Assembly: GCA_030682135.1 (NCBI GenBank)
Contig: JAUXQT010000008.1
Location: 31,325 to 95,324, forward strand
Reading direction: 5' to 3'
Origin: Nitrospirota bacterium
Lineage (GTDB): Bacteria > Nitrospirota > Nitrospiria > Nitrospirales > Nitrospiraceae
DNA length: 64,000 nt
Made by a program: the position numbers and the translations under genes. Positions 54,725-63,858 of this stretch are shown piece after piece (positions within the stretch are counted from its first letter, which is position 1; each line of letters begins with the position of its first letter). The notes below the pieces were generated by a model. That model had not been told where the DNA came from, did not search any database, and saw only the letters and a program-made list of their open reading frames with translations.

Positions 54725-55813
54725 CTATCTGGTTCGCTTCTTGGGTTTCGGCTTCGAGGTTCGAGGCGCCGTGCCTCGGGCCTCTAGCTGTTTCATCTTT
54801 TCTTCCAATGTGCGAACCGCCTGCCGGAGTTCAGGCAGCCGTGGAATGACGGCTTGGGCTTTGACCCACACTTCATGGGGCATGACGGGAGCTCCGGAGA
54901 CGATTTGATTCGGTTCGAGGTTGCGGTTCACGCCCGCACGAGCGGCGACCATGACTTGATCGCCAATCACAATGTGATCAGCCACTCCTGCCTGCCCGCC
55001 GATCATGACATAGTTTCCCACGCGAGTACTGCCGGCGATCCCGACCTGTGAGACGAGGATTGAATGGGCGCCGATCGTCACGTTATGGGCGATCTGGACC
55101 AGGTTATCGACCTTGGTGCCCTGCTTGATCAGCGTTTGTCCGACGGTGGCTCGATCGACTGCAACATTGGCTCCGAGTTCGACGTCATCCTCGATCGTGA
55201 CCCCGCCGAGCTGAGGAATCTTATAGTGCCGTCCTTGATCCTGCACATAGCCGAATCCGTCGCTTCCGATGACCGTGCCGCTGTGAACGATGACCCTCGC
55301 GCCGATAGTGCAGCCTTCCCTGACGACGACATTGGGATAGAGCAGCGTATCGTCCCCGATGGTGGTGTCGTCCCCGACAAAGACGCCGGGGTAGAGCCTC
55401 ACGCGCGCCCCGATCGTGACACGGTCTCCAAGGGTGACTCCAGGCCAGATTGAGACATCGGAACCGATTTTCGTATCGATACCCCTGACCACGGTCTGGT
55501 CGATGCCTCGCGGAGGGGCGACCGGGCAAAAGAACGCGTGGGCGACCTGCGCAAACGCCAATGTCGGATTGGTGACGACGATATGAGGATTGGAGATCTC
55601 AGCCAGACGCCGATGGGAGAGGAGCATTCCGGCAGCGGTGGGCCCGCCCGTCTTGAGCATCCGGTCCCCTGTGACGAAGGTCAGGTCGTTCGGGCCGGCC
55701 TCTTCAAAACTGGCTAGGCTTGTGATGCTGGCTTGTGGCGATCCCACAAGTTCTCCGCCGACGACATGATGGATCTGTGCCAATGTGATGGGGGTACGTG
55801 GACGCGTGGCCAT
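54725..55813 (-). CDS. lpxD: UDP-3-O-acylglucosamine N-acyltransferase LpxD
   Basis: LpxD adds the second acyl chain to UDP-3-O-acyl-GlcN in lipid A synthesis. The 362-residue protein has the N-terminal uridine-binding region (ITSLASFEEAGPNDLTFV). A long left-handed beta-helix of hexapeptide repeats follows, with the catalytic histidine in LVQIAHNVTIGAHS. The C-terminal helix ends in a basic KPKPKKRTR tail. The start is 4 bases after the ACP stop, so the thioester donor and the acyltransferase are co-expressed. Confidence 0.94.
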   Translation of the reverse strand: MATRPRTPITLAQIHHVVGGELVGSPQASITSLASFEEAGPNDLTFVTGDRMLKTGGPTAAGMLLSHRRLAEISNPHIVVTNPTLAFAQVAHAFFCPVAPPRGIDQTVVRGIDTKIGSDVSIWPGVTLGDRVTIGARVRLYPGVFVGDDTTIGDDTLLYPNVVVREGCTIGARVIVHSGTVIGSDGFGYVQDQGRHYKIPQLGGVTIEDDVELGANVAVDRATVGQTLIKQGTKVDNLVQIAHNVTIGAHSILVSQVGIAGSTRVGNYVMIGGQAGVADHIVIGDQVMVAARAGVNRNLEPNQIVSGAPVMPHEVWVKAQAVIPRLPELRQAVRTLEEKMKQLEARGTAPRTSKPKPKKRTR

Positions 55814-55817
55814 GGTA

Positions 55818-56132
55818 TTACGATTTCTTTTTGCTTTTGGGTTTAGACGGCTTCGCCGGTTTTTTTGTCGGGGCTGCGGAGGGGGCTTTCCCCAACCGTT
55901 TTTCAACGTAGGTCACGACATGGCCCACGGTCGTCAGTCCCACAAGGTCTTGGTCTGGGATCTGGAGGTCGAAGGCTTCCTCGATACGATAGAGCAGTTC
56001 GATCACAGCCATCGAGTCGAGACCCAAGTCGTCACGCAGATGTTGGGAGATGAGGATCGCGGCTGGATCGCGCTTCAGGTACTCACCCAAGGAGGTGCGG
56101 ATCTTCAGCGATACAGTGGGGTCGGTTGCCAT
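55818..56132 (-). CDS. Acyl carrier protein with Lys-rich tail
   Basis: The 104-residue protein has the phosphopantetheine site DLGLDSM with Ser40 and the usual four-helix pattern (ELLYRIEEAFDLQIPDQDL). After residue 82 comes a 20-residue tail rich in K, P, A and S that ordinary ACPs lack. It lies between fabF and lpxD, so it could carry the acyl chains used for lipid A. The tail may bind membrane or acyltransferase partners. Confidence 0.92.
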   Translation of the reverse strand: MATDPTVSLKIRTSLGEYLKRDPAAILISQHLRDDLGLDSMAVIELLYRIEEAFDLQIPDQDLVGLTTVGHVVTYVEKRLGKAPSAAPTKKPAKPSKPKSKKKS

Positions 56133-56156
56133 AGGTCGATTCTCTCGGTGGTGTGC

Positions 56157-57413
56157 TTAGGTGGTCGCCTGCTTCAATACCACAGCGGCATTGTTGCTGC
56201 CAAATCCAAAAGCGTTCAGCATGGCGACTTTTACGCGACGTTCTTGTGCTGAGCGGGAGAGTCCTGCCAGGGCACAGGCCGGATCCGGGTCGTCATAGTT
56301 GGCGGTTGGATGAATCTGGCCTGTGTGGAGAGCCAATACCGAGGCGATACCTCCGATGGCTCCGGCGGCACCCAGCGTATGGCCGATGAGCGACTTGGTA
56401 GCGCTGATCGCGATTTTATCCGCGCGCGATTTGAACAGTTGCCTGATCGCCTTGGCTTCGACGGCGTCGCCGATCGACGTCGACGTGGCATGCGCATTGA
56501 TATAATCCACCTGCCCGGGGGTGAGGCCGGCGTCCGCAAGAGCCAGCTTCATCGTATTGGCTACTTCCAAGCCGTCTTCACGAGGGATGACCATGTGATA
56601 GGCCTCGCTGGTCGCGGCATAGCCCGCAACTTCGGCATAGACTCGCGCTTTGCGCTTCTTGGCATGTGCGGCCGATTCCAAGATCAGTGCGCCGGCCCCT
56701 TCCCCCATGACGAAGCCGTCGCGCAACCGATCGAACGGCCGTGAGGCCTTGTCCGGTTGATCGTTGAACTTTGACGAGAGTGCGCGCAGGGAGCAGAAAC
56801 CTGCGAAGACCAGCGGGGTGATACTGGCATCGGCCCCGACGACGATCACGACATCGGCCCGGCCCTCGCGGATACAGTGGAGCGCTTGTCCGAGGGCATG
56901 GGCGCTGGAGGAGCAGGCTGTGGAAATCGTCAGATTCGGGCCTTTAGCGCCATAGGCCATCGCGACAATGCCGGAGGCAGAATTGAGAGTGATGGTGGGG
57001 ATGAAGTTCGGATGGACGCGATGGGGTTTTTGGTGCTGGTAGAGTTGCGTGATTTCACGTTCGCCCATCACCATCCCACCCATGCCGGCTCCCACGATCA
57101 CGCCGACGCGGTGAGGATTCTCTTTCGCCATCTGGAGGCCTGAATCGGCCAGCGCTTCCTTTGCCGCCACAAGGGCAAACTGGGCGTACCGATCGACCCG
57201 GTCGCCATAGGCGTTGTCGAGAAATCGTTCGACTGCGAAGTCGCGCACCTGACCTGCAACCTTCGAGCGATAGCCATCCATGGGAAAGGGGTCGAACGAC
57301 GTAATCGCCGAGATCCCGGATTGGCCGGCGAGGGCAGCCTTCCAAAACTCACCGACTCCGATACCGATCGGAGACACGATCCCTAATCCGGTGACAACAA
57401 CGCGTGAGCGCAT
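56157..57413 (-). CDS. fabF: 3-oxoacyl-ACP synthase, FabF type
   Basis: The 418-residue condensing enzyme extends acyl-ACP by two carbons. The catalytic triad is C167 (STACSSSAHA), H308 (INAHATSTS) and H345 (SLIGHTLGAA), the Cys-His-His set of FabF/KAS II. The ATG is preceded by AAGGA, and an earlier TTG is rejected. It is followed by the ACP gene after 24 bases. Its pairing with ACP and lpxD suggests dedicated acyl supply for LPS. Confidence 0.93.
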   Translation of the reverse strand: MRSRVVVTGLGIVSPIGIGVGEFWKAALAGQSGISAITSFDPFPMDGYRSKVAGQVRDFAVERFLDNAYGDRVDRYAQFALVAAKEALADSGLQMAKENPHRVGVIVGAGMGGMVMGEREITQLYQHQKPHRVHPNFIPTITLNSASGIVAMAYGAKGPNLTISTACSSSAHALGQALHCIREGRADVVIVVGADASITPLVFAGFCSLRALSSKFNDQPDKASRPFDRLRDGFVMGEGAGALILESAAHAKKRKARVYAEVAGYAATSEAYHMVIPREDGLEVANTMKLALADAGLTPGQVDYINAHATSTSIGDAVEAKAIRQLFKSRADKIAISATKSLIGHTLGAAGAIGGIASVLALHTGQIHPTANYDDPDPACALAGLSRSAQERRVKVAMLNAFGFGSNNAAVVLKQATT

Positions 57414-57522
57414 CTTCTTGAAATCCTTTTGCAAATGCTCTGCTTCTACTTACCGGAAGCGCCTGGATCAGTCAACCAGCCGCGATAGAGGTGGGCTCAA
57501 TGGCCTGCTGTGCTCGTTCGCG

Positions 57523-58614
57523 CTAATATCGCACCTTGAGCATCAGATAGAGGCCAAAACTTAAAAAGAGCATGTTCGCCATCCATCCGGCGATCAATGG
57601 CGTCAAGACTCCGCCGCGGCCGAGTGCGATCGCGATCGAGTGTGTCGTCCAATAACAAAAACCGACGGCAAGCGCCTGCCCGATGCCCATCGCCATGCTG
57701 CCCCCTCGCGTCCCGCTTCGGCGCAGACTCAGCGCAATGCCGACCAGCACCATGATCACGGTGACGAACGGAAAAGCGATCCGGCTGTAATAGTCGGTTT
57801 TGAGCCGTGCGGACTGGGAGTCCTGCTGATGCCGGCGTCTGGTATAGGCCCGAATGTCATGGAACGTCATCGCTTCGGAATCGCCGGCGAGCCATGTGGT
57901 GAAGTCGTCTGGGATCAGGGTCAGGATGATGGCTTGCCGGTCGAACGGGGTCGCCGATACGGCTCCATCGGGGGAAAACAGTCGGTGCTGTCCCTGGTAT
58001 AGGGCCCAACTAGAGTTACTGTAGCGGGCTTCCTCGGCTTCAGTGATGCCGATCAGTTGGAAGTGCCGATCAAATTGAAAGAGGCGCACGCCGCCCAAAC
58101 GCTCTCCGTCGACGGAGACGCTCGTCACATGCATGAGGCTGTCCGCTCCCACTCTTGTCCAGGGCTGCTGGAGTTTGACAGCCGCAGCAGGAGACTTTTT
58201 CTCGATGCGCGTGGTTCGAATCTCTTCGGACTTGCTCGCGGCTAACGGAATGACGGTGGAGCTGAAGAGTAAGAGCACCAGAGAAATCCCTGCGGCAAAA
58301 ATAATGAAGGGGGCGGTGATCCAGGGCAAACTGATGCCGCAACTGCGCATGGCCGTGATTTCGTGGCCGCGGGAGAGCAGGCCAAACGTGAGGAGTGTGG
58401 CCATCAGGATCGATAGCGGTGCAATTTGGAAAGAAATTGCGGGCGCCTTCAGCAGAAAATAGGTCAGGACGTCGATCCAGTTGGCGTCGTAACGCAAAAA
58501 TCGGCGCACCTTCTCGAAGAAATCGATGACGAGATAGATGGTCATCAATCCGCTGAAGCACATCGTGAAAATCTTGCCGTATTCGCGCAGGAGATAACGA
58601 AAGAGAATAGGCAT
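57523..58614 (-). CDS. lptG: LPS export permease LptG-like
   Basis: The 363-residue protein has the YjgP/YjgQ fold. TM segments flank a large periplasmic beta-jellyroll, with LLTFGLLSRGHEITAMRSCGIS in the first membrane part and QALAVGFCYWTTHSIAIALG in the last. With LptF and LptB it extracts LPS from the inner membrane. It follows lptF after 4 bases. The F/G naming follows position and is not proven. Confidence 0.9.
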   Translation of the reverse strand: MPILFRYLLREYGKIFTMCFSGLMTIYLVIDFFEKVRRFLRYDANWIDVLTYFLLKAPAISFQIAPLSILMATLLTFGLLSRGHEITAMRSCGISLPWITAPFIIFAAGISLVLLLFSSTVIPLAASKSEEIRTTRIEKKSPAAAVKLQQPWTRVGADSLMHVTSVSVDGERLGGVRLFQFDRHFQLIGITEAEEARYSNSSWALYQGQHRLFSPDGAVSATPFDRQAIILTLIPDDFTTWLAGDSEAMTFHDIRAYTRRRHQQDSQSARLKTDYYSRIAFPFVTVIMVLVGIALSLRRSGTRGGSMAMGIGQALAVGFCYWTTHSIAIALGRGGVLTPLIAGWMANMLFLSFGLYLMLKVRY

Positions 58615-58618
58615 GGGG

Positions 58619-59710
58619 TTACCGCCGACTCATGATGTAAAACCACACGACTGTGGTGAGCGCAAAGATGCCGTTCGGGAGCCAGGCCCCGGCAAAGGGT
58701 TGCAGGACTGCTGTCGTGACCAGAAACTCGCAGGCGACGTTCAGCATGTAGTAGACGACGACCACGACCACGCCGACCGCAAAGCCCCCCATGCTTCCTG
58801 ATCGTTTCGAGACGATGCCGACCGGCACGCCCAGCAGACAAAACACCAGTGAGGCGGTGGGAAAGGCCAGGTCTTTATAGTATTCCATCAATCGCCGGAG
58901 CGCGGTGGGGTCGCGCCATTGAGATTGCGAGAGTTGGGCGACAATGGCCTCGTACGACGGACGTTCCTCCGTTGCGGAGTAACCGCTCTGATTCAAAGAG
59001 AGCTTCAAGTCATAACTCGTGAAGGCCACCTGCTCGTATTGATCGGCTTGATTTGGCCTGCTGTGAATCACGCCTTCTTGCAGGCGTAAGGCGACCTGAT
59101 TATTGGCGGTGTCGATTAAGACCTCATATTGTTGCGCCACGATGATGCGGGGATTGTCTGGATTCCGCTCATCGGAGACGAAAATCCCAGTCGTGGCCTG
59201 TTTGGGGGCTCCATCCGGGACATAGATCATCATGTTGGGGATGGGTTCATTAAAGGTTCCCCGCTCCAGCGCCAGCACCAGCTGATCTCGAAGGAGATTC
59301 AGCGCCACCTTCTTGAGATTGGTGGAACTCCAGGGTTGTCCCCACTGCGCCAGCCACAAGGTCAATCCAAACACGAGCAGGGCAAAGAGTATGACGGGGC
59401 GAGCCAATCGCATGAGGCTCAGGCCCGCCGCCTGCATGGCCACCAATTCCTTATCGAAGGAGAGCCGTCCGAACGCGGTGATCGAGGCGATGATCCCGGC
59501 GATCGGGAGGGTCAACACGAGGAACGACGGCATCAGGTGGGCGAAGACTTGCAGCACCGCCACGATTCCAACGCCTTTGGAGACCAGCAGCTCCACGAGG
59601 CGCAGGAGTTCCCGCGTGAGCATCACAAAGCACAGGGCTCCGAGGCTTAAGCTAAACGGGGACAGGAGTTCGGTGAAGATGTAGCGATCTAGCAGCGTTC
59701 GTAGAAACAT
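58619..59710 (-). CDS. lptF: LPS export permease LptF-like
   Basis: The ATG at 59710 (alternative 59722) gives 363 residues. The start DRYIFTELLSPFSLSLG and the later LVAMQAAGLSLMRLARPVI and GVPVGIVSKRSGSMGGFAVGV are typical of YjgP-type LptF. GAGGAG lies 13 bases upstream of the chosen start. It heads the minus-strand LPS operon with lptG, fabF, ACP and lpxD. Confidence 0.9.
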   Translation of the reverse strand: MFLRTLLDRYIFTELLSPFSLSLGALCFVMLTRELLRLVELLVSKGVGIVAVLQVFAHLMPSFLVLTLPIAGIIASITAFGRLSFDKELVAMQAAGLSLMRLARPVILFALLVFGLTLWLAQWGQPWSSTNLKKVALNLLRDQLVLALERGTFNEPIPNMMIYVPDGAPKQATTGIFVSDERNPDNPRIIVAQQYEVLIDTANNQVALRLQEGVIHSRPNQADQYEQVAFTSYDLKLSLNQSGYSATEERPSYEAIVAQLSQSQWRDPTALRRLMEYYKDLAFPTASLVFCLLGVPVGIVSKRSGSMGGFAVGVVVVVVYYMLNVACEFLVTTAVLQPFAGAWLPNGIFALTTVVWFYIMSRR

Positions 59711-60015
59711 TCGACAAATCATGCTCCTCGCACGGTGCGACACTATAGGTGAGCAGGCGAGGCTTGTCTAGCGGAGAGGCTGCGAGTCTCTCGCGCCGAT
59801 TGCCACGCGATGGCTTGACAAGATTAGAAACACCGTGGTACATGCAGCGCGATTTATAACCAAGATGGCTTTTGTGATTGATGTTGTCTCTCCAATGAGC
59901 CCGTCATTGTCGCTCCGCTCGTTGTGCTGTCGTTTATTTCATCACATGTGTCACTCAGTTGGCTCCGGGATCGGCCGCGTAACTACACGTGTCCGTTGAG
60001 GAAAGGAGGCGTTCT
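59711..60015. other. Divergent intergenic region with cold-shock leader
   Basis: It lies between lptF (minus) and the cold-shock gene (plus). TTGACA at 59815-59820 with TACATG about 18 bases later is a weak promoter candidate for the plus strand, and would give a leader of about 165 bases, typical for cold-shock genes. A small GAGAG/CTCTC stem lies near 59775-59793. No gene was seen. Confidence 0.4.
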
Positions 60016-60234
60016 GTGAAGGCAAAAGGTACGGTGAAGTGGTTCAACGATCGCAAAGGGTTTGGGTTTATCCGCTTGGAGAGTGGAGATGATGTTTTCG
60101 TGCATTATTCCGCCCTGCAAGGAGAAGGATTCAAGACGTTGAAAGAGGGAGAAAACGTGGAGTTCGAAGTCGTGCAAGGCGCAAAGGGGCCGCAGGCTTC
60201 AAATGTATTGAAAGCAGCCGGCGCCGAATTGTAA
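60016..60234 (+). CDS. Cold-shock domain protein (CspA family)
   Basis: The 72-residue protein has [16 protein letters not shown] (RNP1 KGFGFI at 14-19) and DVFVHYSAL (RNP2 VFVHY, 27-31), so it binds single-stranded RNA or DNA. AAGGAGG precedes the GTG by 6 bases, which decides the start over the earlier GTG at 59989. The long leader and the strong terminator after the gene suggest a single-gene unit. Confidence 0.95.
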   Translation: MKAKGTVKWFNDRKGFGFIRLESGDDVFVHYSALQGEGFKTLKEGENVEFEVVQGAKGPQASNVLKAAGAEL

Positions 60235-60259
60235 ATAGGGTGTTGCTCGGAGAGCGTAC

Positions 60260-60302
60260 ACGAAGGCCTGCTCCTCATCAGGGGCAGGCCTTCGTATTTT
60301 TG
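60260..60302 (+). terminator. Intrinsic terminator of the cold-shock gene
   Basis: ACGAAGGCCTGC pairs perfectly with GCAGGCCTTCGT (12 bp) and the stem extends by three more pairs around a 6-base loop. TATTTTTG follows directly. It starts 26 bases after the stop codon. Confidence 0.92.
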
Positions 60303-60387
60303 CGGAGTGCGCAATGCATCGGAAAGCCCCATTTCGTTGACAATAACCAGTGACACTGTTAGCGTTTGATCGTTGTGGAGGTTCGTT

Positions 60388-62649
60388 TTGGCGATCGACC
60401 GCAGTAAAGTTCTGCATAACGCACAGCTCTTTGCGTCGCGAGGGCAATTCGACGCAGCCATCAATGAATGGAAGAAGCTATCCGCCGAATCCCCAGGCGA
60501 CGGGAGCATCTTTAACTCAATCGGAGAGCTGCATCTCAAGCGCAATGCGACCCATGATGCCGTCGCGGCGTTTTTGCAGGCCGCCAACGCCTTTCGTGCA
60601 GAAGGCGCCACGCTGAAGGCCATTGCCACATTCAAGAAGATTTTGAAGGTGGATCCGTCCCGGTACGACGTCTATCGGCATCTCGGAGATCTCAATGCAG
60701 AACGAGGTCTGCTGAGCAGTGCTGTACAGGATTATCTCACCCTCGGGAAGCACTATCTCAAAGAAGGAAAAAGCAAAGACGCACTGGACATCTATCGGCG
60801 GATCGTTACGCAAGATCCCACGAACCTGGATGCCCAGCAGCGGGTGGCGGAACTGTGCCTGCAAGAAAATATGCAGGACGAAGCCACGAAAGTCTACTTG
60901 CAACTGGGGCGCGAACGGTCGGCACAGCAGCGGTATGCGGAGGCCAAGGACGCGTATCAGGCTGTCTTGCGTATCGATCCTGCCAACAGCGAGGCCGCCC
61001 AATTCATCGACCATTTTGAAAAGACCGGTGGCACCTCCGGTCAACCAGCGAAGGTGGGTGCGGCTCAAACGGGAGACCAATCGAAGAGTTCAGAGCCGCT
61101 CGACCTGCTGTCGGAAGCCACTCGCCGGATCGAAGAGAAACAGTTTGCCGGTGCGGAAGCCATTCTCAATCAATTGCTGACCAAGGAGCCGGGCAATCCG
61201 GACGTCTGCCAGTTGTTCGCGAAGTTGCATCTCCAACGCGGAGATCTCCAGGTGGCCCTCGGCGAATATCGGTACCTCGCTGGCGCGGCCTTGCGCGCGC
61301 AAGACTATGCTCAGGCTGAAACGCTGATCACCGATTTTCTGGCGGTCGAACCGCAGTCGGTGGCGATGCTAGAACTCTACGGAGAACTCTACGGAGAGAA
61401 AGGCGATGCCGCCAACGCCGTGGTCCAGTATGGGAAGGCGATTGAGCTGCTGTTGGAACATCCCGAGCCAGGAATGCCGACCCTGCACGAGGAACTGTTC
61501 GAGAAAGTCACGGCGCTGGCGCCGGATAGTCCCACGGCGATAAAGCTGGCAGCGCTGATGCATGGCGCTCCACTGGAGGCACCGCCTGTTCCAGTTCAAC
61601 CCGAGACAGTTGTGTCCCCTGCAGTGGCTGCTCCAGCGATCCCCGTTCAGGACACGAATACATTTTCGATTGCCAATGCCGCGCCTGACGATGCCTGGAG
61701 CATGACGTCGAAGATCGCTCCGCTACAGGATAGACATTTCTCGCTCGCGGAGTCGGACCCGGCACCAGTGCCTGATCCATCGGAGCCGGTACAGTCGGTA
61801 GAACCGGAACCGGTGACGCAGACCAGTGACTTCTCGTTGTTGCAGGACGAGCCGAAAGAGAATGTGTCCATTGAGCCTGTTCTCTCCACCAGCGAGCAGT
61901 TCCAAGCTTATGTGGCGGCCGGTCAGCCTGCTGAGGCGGAGGAATGGCTCAGCCGACTGGTGACGGCAGAGCCGCATCATTCGGAAGCTCGAGAACTCTT
62001 CGGGTACGTGCTTGAGATCAAGGGCGATACGGCCGGCGCCGCCTTGCAATATTCACGAGCCCTCGAATTGCTTCTGGCAGATCCGGAGAAGACGGATGCG
62101 CCGCAACCGGCGATTCTCTATGCCAAGGTCAAAGAGCTGGCTCCTGCCAGCCCGTTAGTCGCCAAATGGGCCGCGACGTTTTCGCCGAAGAAGCCGGAGG
62201 TGCCAGTACCGGCCGTTCAGGCTCCGGTTTCTGCCGAGCCTCCTGATGCCCTTGACCCCGAAACCCATTACACCTTGGGCGTCGCGTACAAGAATATGGG
62301 GCTTTTTGAAGAAGCGAAAGAAGAATTTGGCCTCTCGATGAAGGGGACAGATTTTTCCCTGGACTCCTGTCTCATGATTGCGGTCTGTTTGAAAGAACAG
62401 GGAGAAGGTCAGTTGGCTTGTCAGCAGCTTGAACAGTTGCTGCAAGACCCCAAGTGTCAGGGGGCCAAGGCGCAAGCCATCAGCTACGAGCTTGGATTAC
62501 TCTACGAAGCCCAAGAGCGATGGAGTCACGCGGTCATCATGTATCAATCGATTCCGACCTTCCATGATGTGCCACAACGACTCGACTCGGTTCGTGCTCG
62601 CCTCGGACCGGCTCAGGCTGCCGCTCCCGCGTTACGCTACGCCAACTAG
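60388..62649 (+). CDS. Large tetratricopeptide-repeat protein
   Basis: GGAGG at 60377-60381 fixes the TTG start at 60388, giving 753 residues. Repeated helical pairs (for example AAINEWKKLSAESPGDGSIFNSIGEL; YDVYRHLGDLNAERGLLSSA; YAEAKDAYQAVLRIDPANSEA) form TPRs over about residues 10-400. A Pro/Glu-rich linker near 400-500 leads to more TPRs (about 500-740). No signal peptide was seen. TPR proteins act as scaffolds; the partner is unknown. The stop TAG lies exactly at the border of a MITE-like element. Confidence 0.85.
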   Translation: MAIDRSKVLHNAQLFASRGQFDAAINEWKKLSAESPGDGSIFNSIGELHLKRNATHDAVAAFLQAANAFRAEGATLKAIATFKKILKVDPSRYDVYRHLGDLNAERGLLSSAVQDYLTLGKHYLKEGKSKDALDIYRRIVTQDPTNLDAQQRVAELCLQENMQDEATKVYLQLGRERSAQQRYAEAKDAYQAVLRIDPANSEAAQFIDHFEKTGGTSGQPAKVGAAQTGDQSKSSEPLDLLSEATRRIEEKQFAGAEAILNQLLTKEPGNPDVCQLFAKLHLQRGDLQVALGEYRYLAGAALRAQDYAQAETLITDFLAVEPQSVAMLELYGELYGEKGDAANAVVQYGKAIELLLEHPEPGMPTLHEELFEKVTALAPDSPTAIKLAALMHGAPLEAPPVPVQPETVVSPAVAAPAIPVQDTNTFSIANAAPDDAWSMTSKIAPLQDRHFSLAESDPAPVPDPSEPVQSVEPEPVTQTSDFSLLQDEPKENVSIEPVLSTSEQFQAYVAAGQPAEAEEWLSRLVTAEPHHSEARELFGYVLEIKGDTAGAALQYSRALELLLADPEKTDAPQPAILYAKVKELAPASPLVAKWAATFSPKKPEVPVPAVQAPVSAEPPDALDPETHYTLGVAYKNMGLFEEAKEEFGLSMKGTDFSLDSCLMIAVCLKEQGEGQLACQQLEQLLQDPKCQGAKAQAISYELGLLYEAQERWSHAVIMYQSIPTFHDVPQRLDSVRARLGPAQAAAPALRYAN

Positions 62650-62779
62650 TGGACTGTAACAGTTAATTCGGGAGTAATTTGTCGTTGTGATGCAGCTCTA
62701 TACATTCCCACTTTCACAGCATCATCAGGCTTGGAATGGGCACGACGACACTACCAATCTAAACGTTACAGTCCACTAG
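62646..62779. mobile_element. MITE-like element, 134 bp
   Basis: The ends are a perfect 15-bp inverted repeat, CTAGTGGACTGTAAC and GTTACAGTCCACTAG. There is no coding capacity inside. The outer CTAG on each side fits a TA (or CTAG) target duplication of the IS630/Tc-mariner kind. The left TA supplies the first two bases of the TPR gene's TAG stop codon. No related transposase is in the window. Confidence 0.75.
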
Positions 62780-62855
62780 CAACTCGTCGAAACAAGCACA
62801 CCATCGATTCTCGTCGCATCGTTCCCGTACATCCTGCCAGCCTCGCGCGTCTATT

Positions 62856-63824
62856 CTACGCCTGGACGCGGTTCGGGGCCGGGAGGCCCTCAAGCACAGC
62901 ATGAATATTTTTCAAGCAGACCAATCCCATCTGAACCCTCGCATGTAATGTGGCAGAGCCCAGATGGGGAAGGAGCACCACTTGCTTCAGTTGACTCAGC
63001 GCCGGGTGGACTACCGGTTCCTGTTCATAGACGTCGAGTCCAGCCCCGGCGATGGTTCCTCTCCTGAGCGCTTCAACCAATGCCCCCTCATCGGCGATCG
63101 GGCCACGAGCGGTATTAATCAGGAAGGCGGTCGGTTTCATCCAGGCCAACTCACGGGTGCCGATCAGATGACGGGTTGATGGTGTGAGCGGTACATGGAT
63201 TGTGACGATATCCGCTTCCCCGAGGAGATCCTGTAACGATCGAGATTCCCACCCGGAAGAGAGAGAGGAAGCGGCCATCTCGTGGCGTGCGTGATAACGC
63301 ACCGCCATACGAAACCCCATCGCCCGTTGGGCCACCGCCTGTCCGATCCGTCCCATGCCGATAATGCCCAGGGTTTTGCCTGAGACTTCCGCCCCCAAGA
63401 GTTGCGTGGGGCTCCAGCCGGTCCATTGGCCGGATCGGACGAGGACATCGCCTTCGACGATGCGGCGTGCCGTCGCCAGGATAAGAGCCCAGGTCAGATC
63501 TGCTGTAGCGTCCGTCAAGACGTCCGGCGTATTGGTCACGATCAGGCCTCGCTGTCGTGCGGCAGCCAGATCGATGTTGTTATACCCGACGGCATAGTTC
63601 GCCAGAAGTTTTAGCCGATCAGCCGCATGAATGGTCTCTGCATCGATGCGATCCCCCAGGGTCACAATCGCGGCGTCAGCATGGCAGAGGCCGTCACGGA
63701 GGGCTGATGGAGTGGGCAACGCATCGAGCGGTTCCTGCACTAGTCGGAATCTCTCCCGCACGATGGCCATGATGGGGTCGGGGAGGAGGCGCGAAAGGTA
63801 GAGGGTGGGACGTGTGTCGGTCAC
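62856..63824 (-). CDS. D-2-hydroxyacid dehydrogenase (glyoxylate/hydroxypyruvate reductase-like)
   Basis: The 322-residue NAD(P)-dependent enzyme has the dinucleotide motif GIIGMGRIGQAVAQR, the substrate loop NYAVGYNNID, the catalytic arginine in NTARGPIADE and the Glu/His pair (DVYEQEP, LPHLGSAT). This pattern is closest to glyoxylate reductase/GyaR, although phosphoglycerate or formate dehydrogenase cannot be ruled out. It lies alone on the minus strand and its 3' end is near a MITE-like element. Confidence 0.9.
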   Translation of the reverse strand: MTDTRPTLYLSRLLPDPIMAIVRERFRLVQEPLDALPTPSALRDGLCHADAAIVTLGDRIDAETIHAADRLKLLANYAVGYNNIDLAAARQRGLIVTNTPDVLTDATADLTWALILATARRIVEGDVLVRSGQWTGWSPTQLLGAEVSGKTLGIIGMGRIGQAVAQRAMGFRMAVRYHARHEMAASSLSSGWESRSLQDLLGEADIVTIHVPLTPSTRHLIGTRELAWMKPTAFLINTARGPIADEGALVEALRRGTIAGAGLDVYEQEPVVHPALSQLKQVVLLPHLGSATLHARVQMGLVCLKNIHAVLEGLPAPNRVQA

Positions 63825-63858
63825 AGGTACGTGCTCCTATCGGGGCACATCATAGCAG

